A DNA stretch of 64,000 nucleotides, taken from positions 196,750,174-196,814,173 of the forward strand of contig CAXKWD010000003.1 in NCBI GenBank assembly GCA_964059195.1, in the 5' to 3' direction. A program made the translations under genes and the position numbers. The DNA comes from Ectobius pallidus. Its lineage: Eukaryota; Arthropoda; Insecta; Blattodea; Ectobiidae. Positions 33,521 through 43,500 of the stretch are shown piece by piece. The notes beneath the pieces were generated by a model, which ran no database searches, was not told the DNA's origin, and worked only from the letters and a program-made list of their open reading frames with translations. Position 1 is the stretch's first letter, and every line of letters starts with the position of its first letter.

Positions 33521-34269
33521 TGGCCCGGATTCTAATGACATGTCACCTTTTTATTGATGCTACATAGGCATTGGCAACTTGTGGATAAATCCTAATCATG
33601 ACCTCTAGATTATAGGAATGCATATTTATTAGGTCATTTTTTGTCATTTTATGCAATCTTATATTTTTAGGGCATTTATTTCAATTTTAGGTCATTATTT
33701 TGTCATTTTCGTGTCATTTGCTTCCTTATTTAGTCATTTTCATGTACTGTATTTACATTGAGTGTATTAACTTTTTTTCGTCGCTAGCAGTGCTGTCTTT
33801 GAAGTGTTGTTTGTTTAATGCAAGAAGGAAACATTCGGCGTTAAGTGTTGTCATGTCTCAGTCGGAAATGAGAATCAAAGAAACTCCAAAATTTTGTATT
33901 ATATTACTATTGTTATTAGATTGACTTGGCACCAGAGTCTGTCACCTGCTTGGATTTGAGAGTGCAAACTACTGTTTACCCTCAATTAAATAACATAATC
34001 CAGCAGACCACAAAAGGAAATGGCGAATTTTGACTCGCCAGTGCCTCAGTGCCAGTATAAATTTCCGTGAGAAAAGAACATTCACAACATTACAGTTATT
34101 TACAGTTTTTATAATTATGTACAAACTAGTCTATAACTTTGTGTGTACAATAATAATTTGTTATAAATAAAATGTCAGTTTTTAGGTAATTTTGTTATAA
34201 TTATTAAGTCATTTTCTTTAAATTTAGGGTCATTTTTCAAACAATTTTAGGTCATCAGAATCCGGGCCC
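33521..34269. mobile_element. TIR element with GTCATTTT motif array, copy 2
   Basis: Close copy of 10164-10907, in the same orientation, with ends GGCCCGGATTCTAATGACA and ATCAGAATCCGGGCC. Flanks TCATCA and TCATTA resemble the TCATTA flanks of copy 1, so target preference or a duplicated 6-bp site is suggested. It is inserted in the Harbinger element. Confidence 0.75.
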
Positions 34270-35636
34270 TCATTATAATACAATTTGACAGAATTGACAT
34301 GGGGAGTATATTTTGCATAGCCATATGTGCCTGAGGAAATGAAATTTTCAGAATCCCGGGGATGTCATAATTATATTGTCATGCTCTTCTCAGGATTGTT
34401 TATCATTCACGAATCGCTAGCTCTATTTACTTCTTACTATTTATAATCTTTCAACAATTGACACGAAACTTAACACCTGCTTAGCTAACACCTACTTCGC
34501 GGGAAACTGCAAGCGGTGCTTGTCAAGGGAGAATCTTTCCCACTTAAAACCAATGACTCCTGCCAAATGTATCCAGTTACTTACTAATGAGTAGGGAAAG
34601 GCATTTAATGACCATAAAATAATGAAAAAATGCAAAATAGAAAAATGCATTTATTACCTAAAATAGTGAAACAATGACAAGGAATTTTTTTTAAAGACCA
34701 ATGAATTTTCCATTATTACTTACACTTATTAAACTTTTAAACTTAGGTATTCTCTTTCTCCCCAAGCATATAGGCTACAGGTATATAAAGTATTTGTTGT
34801 ACTAAATGGCTGGGTATTGTAAACCGACACATCTCCAAAATTTAAAGATCAAAAAATAAAAACTTCAAAGATCGAAAATATTAACAATTCAACATTAAAA
34901 AATTCAAAGATTTAAAATTAAGAAATCCAAAATTAAAAATTAAAAAGTCCAAAACCCCAATTTTAAAAAGTTCAATAAGGCGAAATTGAAAAATCCAATA
35001 ATCAAACATTGAAACAATAAAAAATTGAAACAATAAAAAATTAAAACAAGTTTCACTTCTGTTGCGTGGCGTTCCACGCACACTTTATTTGTTCAACAGC
35101 CAAAACAGAGTTTCTACAAACAAATAAAATCAGGTAAACTGATGTAAAAAAGTGCCAGTGTGTTTTTTTAATCAGTTATGACTGCAATTATGATATGCAG
35201 AATATGTTTTTTTAATTGATTTACAAGTTAAGCTCCAGATTTATTCATTAAGCAGGGCTTAGGGAAGAACAAAGGTCTAGTTTTCTTTTTAATCAGATTA
35301 AAATCTTCCAGCATCAGCTGAACTGTACAGATTTTTGATATCTTGACAATCGCACACTCACATAAAAATACGAAAAAGAAAGTGAAATTGGCTGCTTTCG
35401 GGATTTGAATCATGGAACTCCATAACGTGAGGCCAAAACGTTACCATCTCGGTCACCTGGGTCAGTTTAACGGTCTAGTTGGATAAGCGCATGTAAAACA
35501 ATAGTGTTTTTGGTCATAGCTATCTCTATTTTAATTTCCAAAGCCGTATAATATAACAGTTAAACAATTGACTATGTTGTCATGATAAATGATTTGCTTT
35601 TTTTTTATGCAAATTCTTTCGAATACGTATATTATC
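34270..35636. other. unassigned interior of the Harbinger element
   Basis: Contains a low-complexity run (about 34840-35045) of short AAAATT(C/A)AAAGA-type units that gives a false F/I/L-rich - strand frame. A tRNA-like SINE head lies at 35385-35466. No other coding motif was recognised. Confidence 0.35.
35385..35466 (-). mobile_element. SINE head (Ser/Leu tRNA-like)
   Basis: On the - strand, CAGGTGACCGAGATGGTAAC (A-box) and a B-box-like ATTCAAATCCC, as in 9770-9962 and 14140-14320. Only the head is clear. Confidence 0.5.
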
Positions 35637-36095
35637 ATAAAATAGGCACCAAATTGAGCATTACTCCGAAACAGGTGAACCGATTTCATCCAGTATCAGT
35701 AGACGTCTTCCCATGAACACTATAAATGTGTATACCAAATTCCATAAAAATCCGGTAAAGCGTATTTGAGTTACCTCGTTTTTAAAATAGACACTAAATT
35801 GGGTTTTACTCCGGTACCGGTCAACAGATTAGGTTCAAATTTAACAGAGTACTTTTCATGGACGTCATAAATGCGTATACCAAGTTTAATGGAAATCCGA
35901 TACAGCGTATTTGAATTATGGCGCCTTTCTATTAGAAAGGCGCCATAATCTATTAAAATAGGCACTAAATTGGGCATTACTCCGGTACCGGTGAACCGAT
36001 TTGGTTCAATATCAATAGGGTTCTTCCCATTGACATTATAAATGTGTTTTCCAAGTTTCATGAAAATCCGAAAAAGCGTATTTGAGTTAGAGCGC
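35637..36095 (-). repeat. three diverged tandem units of about 145-170 bp
   Basis: Units begin near 35637, 35784 and 35955, each with AAAATAG.CAC.AAATTG, TACTCCGGTACCGGT.AAC, a TATAAATG.GTAT.CCAA block and GCGTATTTGA. The second unit carries a hairpin ATTATGGCGCCTTTCTATTA/GAAAGGCGCCATAAT at its end. On the - strand these give a 134-codon repetitive frame that is a widespread-repeat product, not a gene. A GGAC/AGAC run follows at 36108-36138. Confidence 0.7.
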
Positions 36096-36164
36096 GTACA
36101 GACACACGGACGGACGGACGGACAGACAGACGGACAGACATTTTTCGTCCCCCACACAATCTCA

Positions 36165-36389
36165 TAAAGTACCATACTGGCACTTAATAAATTTTTGAAA
36201 TAAGTTTTCAGGGTTTATTCGATAAAACTCCCTGAATTTTGATTCATGTTGAGACAGCTGTCGAGAAACAACAGCCGAGCTATGGTGCACGTTGGTAAGA
36301 TTGTAGGGATGTACCCAATATTTTCTTTTTCTTCTCATTCTACGCCTGAACCAATAAGCCACTACAACGTCTTCCTCACTTGAGCTCAT
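36165..36389 (-). pseudogene. PIF/Harbinger transposase N-terminal fragment
   Basis: From MSSSEEDVVVAYWF through RRRMRRKRKYWVHPYN to FREFYRINPENLFQKFIK. R-RR--YWVHP-N followed by a basic stretch and F--(Y)(F)R(M/I)----F is the start of Harbinger nuclease proteins such as HARBI1-like transposases. The frame runs into the tandem repeat at about 36175, so the DDE catalytic domain is lost. It reads inward from the right TIR, as expected for this element. Confidence 0.75.
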
Positions 36390-36541
36390 AATTGTAACTG
36401 AAGTAGTGAGGATTGTGTTCCACCATATTTTTATTGCCCAGGTCACGCCGATTTATCGCTCGCAGTAGGCCTATATCACCGCAACATCGTCCTTGCGATA
36501 TATCGCTTATCGCTTATCGCCTCAGTGTGAACGCTGCCTTA

Positions 36542-36930
36542 GAGGAGCCAATTTATCAGGACTACTATTCTGTAGCCGCTGTTGAGGTCATTGAACCGAG
36601 CATAGCGAGATATTTCCGTAAAACGATTCTTAGTCAAACAGTTATTGAAAATACTTCGACCACGCTCCATGTTCCACAACTTCAATGTGCCCTCCTGCAT
36701 GTATAAAGATGCGCTCAAATTCTTCTCTATCAACATCTATCCATTTGTAATACGACCATCTTTGTTTATCCACTTCATTCTTGAAAATGTTGGACTTCAT
36801 AAATAATTCAGAAGCTGGCTGTACTGTGTTTGCATTTGTTATACTATGCCGCGTTGGACCTGGAGTCTTCTTCATTACGTTTCGTGCTGGCCGCCTTCCA
36901 GTTCTGGACCTGAGAACAATATTATTTTGG
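36542..36930 (-). pseudogene. piggyBac-like transposase N-terminal/central fragment
   Basis: Reading - strand: MKKTPGPTRHS, a block ending WSYYKWIDVDREEFERIFI, VVEHGAWSKYFQ, then in the next frame GRSIFNNCLTKNRFTEISRY + ARFNDLN and, after another shift, DKLAPL. GP, L-WS, GR-IF----(M/L)T-NRF--I-R--RF-D and DKL-P(I/L) match the DDE_Tnp_1_7 (piggyBac) family in order. At least two frameshifts make it inactive. A Harbinger element splits it right after DKLAPL. Confidence 0.75.
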
Positions 36931-37007
36931 ATATTTGCTTAGTGATTATTTATTGTTATTAACTCATCTTCTTCCTTGTCATCTCCATCGTGAGTTGATA
37001 ACTACGC

Positions 37008-37397
37008 CTAGAGATGTATATCTCTCCCGAACCCTATGCCCCCTTGTTGGGGCGAAGTGCCTCCAAGTGGAGGTTTCTGTTTACCGATGTGAATTTTGTT
37101 ACGCTTATTTTCCGAGAGAGGGCAGAGGGACCGGTGCGGTGGTAAGCCCATCGCCCCTTAACCCCCCTCCGGAAACTAAGGTACTACTTAGACGTGAAAG
37201 GGCCGAGAAATTTTGTCCAGAGGCTCTGACAGCTTGGAGTTCTTTTAAGACACGGGCCCAGCTTAAAGTCCCTCCTGGAGGACTCCGTGCCCAGGATTTT
37301 TACGTCCAGAAAAACCCATCGACTGCGGCCGGGTTTGATCCCGCGACCTTCGGATCTAGGGACGGGCACACTACCTCTAGACCCTCAGCCGACCCTA
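37008..37397 (-). mobile_element. tRNA-derived SINE, copy in tandem
   Basis: On the - strand the head has GGTCTAGAGGTAGTGTGCCC (A-box) and GGGATCAAACCC (B-box), followed by a body shared with 37408-37803 (GGACTTTAAGCTGGG, TGGACAAAATTTCTCGG, AGTTTCCGGAGGGGGGTT). The 183-codon + frame at 36935-37486 runs through it and is not a gene. Confidence 0.75.
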
Positions 37398-37407
37398 GAG
37401 ATATATA

Positions 37408-37803
37408 TCTGTATCTGGTATCTGGTATCTGGTACCCTATGATCCCCAGGTGGGGCCTCCAATGGAGGTTTCATTACCTATACTAATTTTGATATGCTTA
37501 TTTTCCGAGAGAGGGTAGAGGGACAGGTGGTAAGCCCATCGCCTCGCAACCCCCCTCTGGAAACTAAGTATTTCTTGGACGTGAAAGGGCCGAGAAATTT
37601 TGTCCAGAGGCTCTAATTTAGGCTTGGAGTTCTTTTACGTGCCGTAAATCTACGACACGGGACCCCCAGCTTAAAGTCCCTCCCGGAGGACTCCGTGCCC
37701 AGGATTTTTACGTCCTGAAAAATCCATCGACCGCGGCCGGGTTTGATCCCGCGCCCTGCGGATCTAGAGGCGGGCACGCTACCTCTAGACCACCGCGGCC
37801 GAC
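37408..37803 (-). mobile_element. tRNA-derived SINE with (TATCTG)n tail
   Basis: Full-looking copy: A-box GGTCTAGAGGTAGCGTGCCC, B-box GGGATCAAACCC, conserved body, then CATAGGGTACCAGATACCAG and a short CAGATA tail. Two more copies are at 19388-19757 (B-box deleted) and 37008-37397. Pol III transcribed by type; needs an autonomous non-LTR partner. Confidence 0.8.
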
Positions 37804-38882
37804 AGAGATATATAGGCCTATACAGAACAAATATTCCCTGAAATAAGTGACCCGAAATATAGGCCTACGACGATATTGAGTTTCGGAAAAGGATATTGCT
37901 GTCAAAGCAATGACCTTATGGATAACTAGGCTTTCATTTGGAGTAAGGAAAACTGGAAGCATGCCCCTCTCAGCGTTAAATAGACCATCAATAACAAATA
38001 GTAGCTTTCCTTTCTCAGTGGTAAATCAGCTATAATCAAAGTGTTACGTTTTATGCACGTGGTAGTTAGGTGACATTTTCTGGAATGGGTTCGGCAATAT
38101 TTATAGAATATTCAATAAAAGCGTTTGAATGTATCGTTTGCTAACAACTACGTGCAATTTGATTTTACAGTTTGCATCGTGTCTGCACCTTTTGACGATT
38201 GGCTCAAGTCATTTATCTGACAGATGGCTATCTAACGAGCGTATTTGCTTTTTGGAAACGGGAGGGGGTTTATCCAGTAGATGAGATGTACAGAACAGAT
38301 AGCTGTTCAATAGATATCTGTAGCTTTATGCAACCGGTCCTTATAGGTTTAGTTAAACGTTCCAAATATTTTATCATCCTTGTTTTCTTTAATGGTATGA
38401 ATTGGGTTAAGGATTTGTCTATTTCTGCATATTAATTCATTTACAGGTTTTAATATTGTATTTTTATTATAACCATTTTTATAAATTTATTGATTTATTA
38501 ATAAATGTAATTAAGTATAGTAGGTCAGTTTGGTCATGGGGATGTTTATCATTCTGTGAATATTGCTATTTAGATATACTATTTTTGTGGTGTAACGAGG
38601 ATTTGAATGTGCTTGGATGATGTTGATATTTCTTCTGAGGTCACATTTAATTTTTTATGTTTTTTCATCACATGGACTTTTCACGTCTAACATATTTATC
38701 GAAGAGATTCAAGTTACAGGTTGAAGTACTATCATGAATTCAAGTGACGTGAAAAAGTGTTAGGAGAGAACAAAAGCACCCTCTTTACTTTAATTGTGTC
38801 GTATTGTGAAGGTGTATAATTTCCCCATTGTAGTTGTATTGCATTCTGTGCATTCTTTCGGATAAAAGTGCGGAACCGGAAC

Positions 38883-38886
<4 letters not shown>
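37804..38886. other. unassigned spacer
   Basis: No coding motif or bounded element recognised. The 78-codon + frame at 38199-38435 has no motif. Confidence 0.25.

Positions 38887-38964
<78 letters not shown>
38887..38964 (+). repeat. compound (TC)n(TA)n microsatellite
   Basis: About 24 TC units followed by about 14 TA units. The order TC then TA then AAGTAAAATAACATG and ACTGACTGATTCATCATCGC mimics an expanded Helitron 5' end (TCTCTATATATA). The RE/YI-rich - strand frames here are microsatellite artefacts. Confidence 0.95.
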
Positions 38965-38966
<2 letters not shown>

Positions 38967-39100
38967 TAAAATAACATGATCCAACTGACTGATTCATCAT
39001 CGCCGAGCAGAAACGGCTGATGATATACGTATATACTTTCATTATGTAATATAGGGACTCAGTGGGAAAAAAAAAAATATATATATATAACTATTTATAA

Positions 39101-39881
39101 TCTATATTAATAAGAGGAAGTGTTTGTCCTTCTGACTGTCCGCGATACCCAGCGAAATCTACTGAACGCAGATATCTGAAATTGTATACATAGGTGGACT
39201 GAAGGGTCGGAAAATGCACCTCGAAGCCGGAATTTTAATTTTCGATTTTGTTCGTAAGTTATGAGCAAAAAACGAGCAGAAAACGTACATTTTTTGCGTT
39301 TTCGAAGCATCAGTTTTCAGTAATACATTTCATACCTTAGAAATAAAAGCATCGCGATTGCTTGAATGTTGTAAGCCCTCGCTGGTCGATTAATTATTTT
39401 ATGATGTCAAGGCACGCAGATATCTGCAGATATCTGCTGAATATACAGCAGACGGGAGAGGGATAATGAATAGCCTATAGGCCTAAATGGGCAGACATTG
39501 TTCGGTTTAGACGGAACTCACTATGCAGGGGTTTTCTGGGCCAGGGAACTAGATCGCTTGATGTTCATCCTGGACGATTCATTTGTTTAGAATGTCAAGG
39601 CCCGCAGACATGAAATTTTCAACCTACACGGAAGAGGGATCATCAATATAGGCTTAAATATGGTCAAACGTTGTTCGATTTTGACGAAACTCGCCATACA
39701 GGGGTTTCCTGGGCCAAGGAACTCGAATCTGAAGTCGCTTTTACCAGGCGACGCTATCTAATCGTGGTATGTAGTCCACGTGATTTAGGTGTTAATTAAT
39801 ATAATGATGATTTAATCATTATGCTCTTAATTTTTAATTTTTGAAATAATTATCGCGGGCGGAGCTGCGGGTACATGCGAG
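39101..39881 (+). mobile_element. non-autonomous Helitron, family 2
   Basis: Starts TCTATATTAATAAGAGGAAG after an A, carries GCGAAATCTACTGAACGCAG and CACCTCGAAGCCGG, and ends with GCGGGCGGAGCTGCGGGT and CATGCGAG before T; the terminal CTAG is mutated to CGAG. It contains an internal near-repeat (ATCTGCAGATATCTG and two copies of a GCAGACAT..TTGTTCG block). No coding. Confidence 0.8.
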
Positions 39882-40098
39882 TAGAATATAATATTATTAT
39901 TTATATAGTCCGTTACGTTTTAGTTTTAATAATCCAACTCGAGGTTACGAGTTTAAGCAGATAAATTCTATCGAGGTTACAAGTTTAATCAGATAAATTC
40001 TATCGATAAACTTGTAACCTCTCGTGGAATTACCTGTGATAATCTCTGAGCGATTGTGTTCTTTCTGAGATCCTAACATATGTCTTTCTTGCTTACAG
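39882..40098 (+). other. intron end with repeat hairpin and splice signals
   Basis: At 39930-40025 a 35-bp unit (GAGGTTAC.AGTTTAA.CAGATA) occurs twice directly and once inverted (GATAAACTTGTAACCTCTCG), giving a strong hairpin. A branch-point-like TCCTAAC lies at about 40071, then a pyrimidine tract and GCTTACAG at the exon border. A related block is at about 43980-44090. Confidence 0.6.
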
Positions 40099-40213
40099 TC
40101 GTGGTGGTGTGTGCCAATCCCAACACAGTGCGGGAAATTCTGCTGGCGGCTGAAGAACTCAACATGGTGGACAGCGGAGAGTACGTGTTCTTCAACATAC
40201 AACTCTTCAGCAG
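40099..40213 (+). CDS. internal exon of a receptor-type guanylyl cyclase (ANP-receptor-like ligand-binding domain)
   Basis: A 115-bp exon bounded by TTGCTTACAG upstream and CAG|GTCAGC downstream. Two bases complete a codon, then 37 codons, then two bases, so the upstream junction is phase 1 and the downstream one phase 2. The translation includes VVVCANPNTVREILLAAEEL and NMVDSGEYVFFNIQLFSR (the last codon is split). V-C-x(4)-R-I-x-AAxxLxM-x-G-Y-F(F)N(I/L)-LF is typical of the periplasmic-binding-like extracellular domain of natriuretic-peptide-type membrane guanylyl cyclases, which make cGMP on ligand binding. No neighbouring exons were found, so the introns on both sides are long. Which paralogue it is cannot be told from 38 residues. 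The - strand 85-codon frame here is its shadow. Confidence 0.85.
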
Positions 40214-40326
40214 GTCAGCTATGACAAATTAATAATAACAATTTAACTTAACACATTGCTATATTCGGCGTTCAAATATGCGTAGATACTGTCCGCACTC
40301 GAACGGTCCTGACGTAAACAAGTATA
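40214..40326. other. intron start after the cyclase exon
   Basis: Begins with the donor GTCAGC. No further motif. Confidence 0.5.
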
Positions 40327-40714
40327 ACTCGATCGGTAAGACCTGAGCCAAACAAACGGCTGCGCAGTAGTCTACGACGACGTAACCTGCCTGACCTTCA
40401 TAGCACGTGATGTTCTGTAGTTCATACTGTACAGACCGTGTAAAAACATCTTAGTTAGCCTCACAGCATTCAATAGTGAAGACCCAACAGCGATATTCTC
40501 TGAGTTACATACCATTGCTTAAATAATATTTCTTAACTAAAAAAACAAATACTTTATTCATTTTATTTTTGTTTTCCTTAGTTACGGGCTATTATGAACC
40601 GCATAGGTTGGAATGAATAGTACAGTATATACATTCTCTTCTGTCCTTACTCCATTGCTACCTGCGGACGATAAGCTATCTGCGCGTGTTTGGCTCGGGT
40701 CTTACCGATCAAGT
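40327..40714. mobile_element. MITE with TA target site
   Basis: TIRs ACTCGATCGGTAAGACCTGA and the complement ACTTGATCGGTAAGACCCGA continue with GCCAAACA.ACG and GCGCAG and are flanked by TA. Tc1/mariner-type. Interior non-coding. It lies about 110 bp after the cyclase exon, in its intron. Confidence 0.78.
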
Positions 40715-40865
40715 TATATATCTGTCTCTAGTCCATTACTCGTATCTATGTAAGTTTTCTAGCAGCTAGTGTAGTCTTCATACTGGAAACGTTGTTTCGA
40801 CGCCCACCAATTTTGATTCCTGCATTTTATTAGTCGGATTGTGTTTTATTTTCAGTGTAAAAAGT

Positions 40866-41152
40866 AAAGTGATCCCAATACAGGCCTAGAGGGTTCCAGG
40901 AGCTTGAGGCTCCCAGATTTTTGACATTCGGCTCGTGAAGGTGGTAAGGCTGTCAGCCTTATGCACCGGCCGCCTTTAGCCCCACGATTGCTCCTGGTAC
41001 TCATTTCTGTTAGAGGATGAGTCGACCCCAGGGCCATAGTGCCACCAGAAGGATTAGGCCAATTGGAAAACTCCAACGACCTCATCGGGAATCGAACCTG
41101 CGACCTTCCGGTTTGACCCCAGCGCCTCAACCACTACGCTACGGCGTACCCC
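40866..41152 (-). mobile_element. tRNA-derived SINE
   Basis: On the - strand it starts GGGGTACGCCGTAGCGTAGT (A-box) and has GGTCGCAGGTTCGATTCCCG (B-box), then a body through CTATGGCCCTGGGGTCGAC to AGCTCCTGGAACCCTC. The 92-codon - frame (40852-41130) is this SINE and not a gene. A different family from the TATCTG SINE. Confidence 0.75.
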
Positions 41153-41524
41153 TTACTTTTAGTGTATTCGCTGTATACGTTGAAAAGGCTTGAGGACAAG
41201 ACACATGCTTGTCTGTCTCCATTTCTTATAATTCAGTCTGTTTCAGGTTGGTACGTTTTAATTTAGTTGTCTGATCCATGTATAGTTTCTTCATTAGTTA
41301 TATTAAGTGCTCAGGTATTCCTTTGTCTTATTGCCTCTCGCATCTTGTAATGGTCAACACAATCAAAAGTTCTAGAGTAGTCAAAAAGCACATCAATAGA
41401 TTCTTTTGAATTTCGACTGATGCTTCTGTAACCACCTGAGGTTAGCAATTGTGATCCCGATTTTCTTTATTTCTTCTGAATACTAAAACTAAACTCCGTG
41501 CGCTACATCCCTGAAGAAACTAGG
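41153..41524. other. unassigned spacer, possible retrotransposon remnant
   Basis: On the - strand, phrases such as the complement of TTGGTACGTTTTAATTTAGT and AAAGTTCTAGAGTAGTC lie where RT fragments could be expected (an FDYS-like reading is possible), but no clear motif series was established. Confidence 0.25.
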
Positions 41525-41790
41525 CCTACCACCCGCCCGCTGCGTCATCTACCAGAGGTAGATAGGGGGCATGTGGTTAGCACGCCGACGCACACGGCCG
41601 TTAATGGTGGCTTCCGTGAGTGGAGCCGCTGCTTTTCTATCAAGTAGCTCCCTAATTTGAATCACGAGGCTGAGTGCACCCCATTCCAGACCTCGCAACC
41701 TCAGAAAACACCGAGGAGGTACCGGGGATCAAACCTGAGTCAACAGATCTGTAGTCAGCGACGCTAACCACAAGACCACGCCGTCGGTCC
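41525..41790 (-). mobile_element. tRNA-derived SINE
   Basis: On the - strand, GGACCGACGGCGTGGTCTTG with GTGGTTAGCGTCGCTGAC (A-box) and AGGTTTGATCCCCGG (B-box), then a body with TCCTCGGTGTTTTCTGAGGT. Third SINE type in the window. Non-coding. Confidence 0.7.
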
Positions 41791-41833
41791 TTCTGAATTC
41801 AGCTTGGTCTACAGCAGTATCTTGTTCGATGTA

Positions 41834-42599
41834 CAGTCGGTCAAATAAAAAAACGTCGGGCGGTATTTGATTAAGTAGGTCTATCACGAACGAGCATATG
41901 CGCATGTACAGGAAGACTTAAGGTTAGGTTCACACCTGCCTCTTGTCTCTCCATGTATTTTCTTGATTATTTAGTCAGTTTTGTTCTAAAACGAACATGT
42001 ATCGAAGGGTTAGGCTATATGTCTCACATCCGCCATATTCTAGGTTGCAAATTCTTATAATATTAATAATTAATAAATTCGCAAGGAATATGATTATTCA
42101 AGGAGCATTTTTTAAAGATTTTATTTTATAATACCAGTACTTGTAGTGCAAAATCAATAACTTACGTTCAACTTCTGCCACCAATCTAGCATCGAAATAC
42201 GCGGCTGGCCAGATCCACGATTCCTATGAAAACTTCCGGTCGCATTATAGTGAAGTACCCACCTCTTTAAGAAATATGGAACCTTCTCGCTGCTTCAGAG
42301 GCCGAAAAATGCAGGTCAATTACAGCCCTAACTACACTTTCTCTCAAGCTAGCATTTGTATGTGGTGCGATGACAAAGCAAAATGAATTATGGCAATACA
42401 TTATGTTGAATATCGTGTATTGCGCTTTCCGCGTGTTTCATTTTTCCTCGTTGTTCATTTTTTCCCTCCTGTCGCATGGCCTCATATGTTCCGAAAATGA
42501 CCTGCATTTTATGTTTTTTATAGAAAACTTGTGAACTAATGCGTTAAAACTTTAATTTTAACTGCATACGAGTCCCGACGTTTTTTATTTGACCGACTG
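41834..42599. mobile_element. TIR element, Tc1/mariner-like ends
   Basis: TIRs CAGTCGGTCAAATAAAAAAA + CGTCGGG at 41834 and the inverse at 42599. The left flank is TA and the right TT, so the TA duplication may be decayed. AATGCAGGTCA and its complement TGACCTGCATTTT also sit in the interior (42311, 42500). No transposase frame. Confidence 0.72.
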
Positions 42600-42745
42600 T
42601 TCCTGTCCATCTCTTTTGTTTGAGCATTCTCTCGTGTCATCGTATTTGGGAAGCACTATGAATACGAATCTGCTGTATGTGAGGTAAGAATGTGTTAATT
42701 ACATGTCCAGTTCACGTTGCACAGGATCACTCAGTCATCCCTCTT

Positions 42746-43285
42746 CAGAGTGTTAATGAATAACACCGAAATATTTTACCTGTGCACAGAGCAGACGTAG
42801 ACATGCAACTTTTATTAGGAGATGTTTGCTCTTTGGATTCAATTTTTACTGTTACAGCATAAAATTTCCTAGGGCATGGCCGCCACTGACTACTAACGTT
42901 TAAAAAAAATTCGAAACAAAGTAACTTTGTTGTTAACACTGGATTTATGAACAAAGTAACAAATGCAGTGACGGCCAGTCATGTGATTAATCTGTAAATT
43001 TTGAAGATAATGAAAACTCTAAATTTTGATATAGCTGTTCTTGAATGATTAAGAATCAGGTTTTTATCAATCACTAAGAAAGCATGAAGTCAATTTAATG
43101 AAAATTTCAACCCTATTTCGCTTAATTATTGACTTATGAGCACCAATTTGTAATGACTTTAACGCCCTGTAGGCCTAAGCATTCACATTTTACGTCATAG
43201 AGCAAAAATCTCCTAATAAAAGTTGCTTGTCTTTGTCCCCTCCATACACAGGTGAAATACTTTCGTGTTATTCATTAACACTCTG
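42746..43285. mobile_element. TIR element with long inverted ends, copy 2
   Basis: Ends CAGAGTGTTAATGAATAACA + CCGAAATATTTTACCTGTG and the inverse. Interior blocks (AGCATAAAATTTCCTAGGGC, CACCAATTTGTAATGAC) are the inverse or same as those in 25148-25670. Non-coding; the overlapping 69-codon - frame is not a gene. Confidence 0.75.
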
Positions 43286-43295
43286 TATAGCTAGA

Positions 43296-43500
43296 AAGCC
43301 ATCAAGGATTATTTATTTATTAAGAAATCTTAAAAATTCTGTACCCATTAGTTATATAATATCAGCATATTTTGTCTTTTTCCAAAGTATAATTTGTTAT
43401 GGAATTTTGCTTTGGGAAAATTGTAGTTATGCTCATAATATTCTGTTGTAGTAAAACATGTGTTGTTGGTATAATTACGGATGCAGCCAGATTAGAAGAT
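43296..43500 (+). pseudogene. non-LTR retrotransposon post-RT fragment
   Basis: The frame reads ARKPSRIIYLLRNLKNSVP, then FQSIICYGILLWENCSYAHN and ILL(L), and after a stop/shift QKHVLL and a DAARLEDCKPL-like stretch. K---+-L--L+-L-----I--YF--F-S---YGI--WG followed by QK--+R-I is the region after the RT core in CR1/jockey elements. A truncated relic abutting the TIR element at 42746. Confidence 0.75.

Larger units (their letters stand above)
32773..36538 (-). mobile_element. PIF/Harbinger transposon, degraded and nested
   Basis: TIRs GGCAGCGTTCACACTGAGGC + GATAAGCGATA at 32773 and the inverse at 36538. The flanking triplets are TAA and TTA, a TWA-type Harbinger target with one mismatch. Subterminal repeats of AGGCGATAAGCGATA and GCGATATATCGC fill 32790-33030. 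The right part encodes a Harbinger N-terminal region on the - strand. The middle is occupied by other repeats. It sits inside a piggyBac-like gene. Confidence 0.8.

Noticed and set aside
34881..35081. Phe/Leu/Ile-rich - strand frame resembling a membrane protein
   Set aside because: Produced by a low-complexity AAAATTCAAAG-type run; no splice or promoter context.
35771..36175. 134-codon - strand frame with repeated NSNTL-R-----G-RIY blocks
   Set aside because: Its internal repetition follows the three tandem DNA units and a GGAC/AGAC run; it is repeat DNA, not a protein family I can name.
36935..37486. 183-codon + strand open frame, the longest in the window
   Set aside because: It runs through two tandem SINE copies (A-box and B-box visible on the other strand) and has no protein motif.
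38732..39042. Frames rich in RERERE and YIYIYI
   Set aside because: Direct translation of the (TC)n(TA)n microsatellite.
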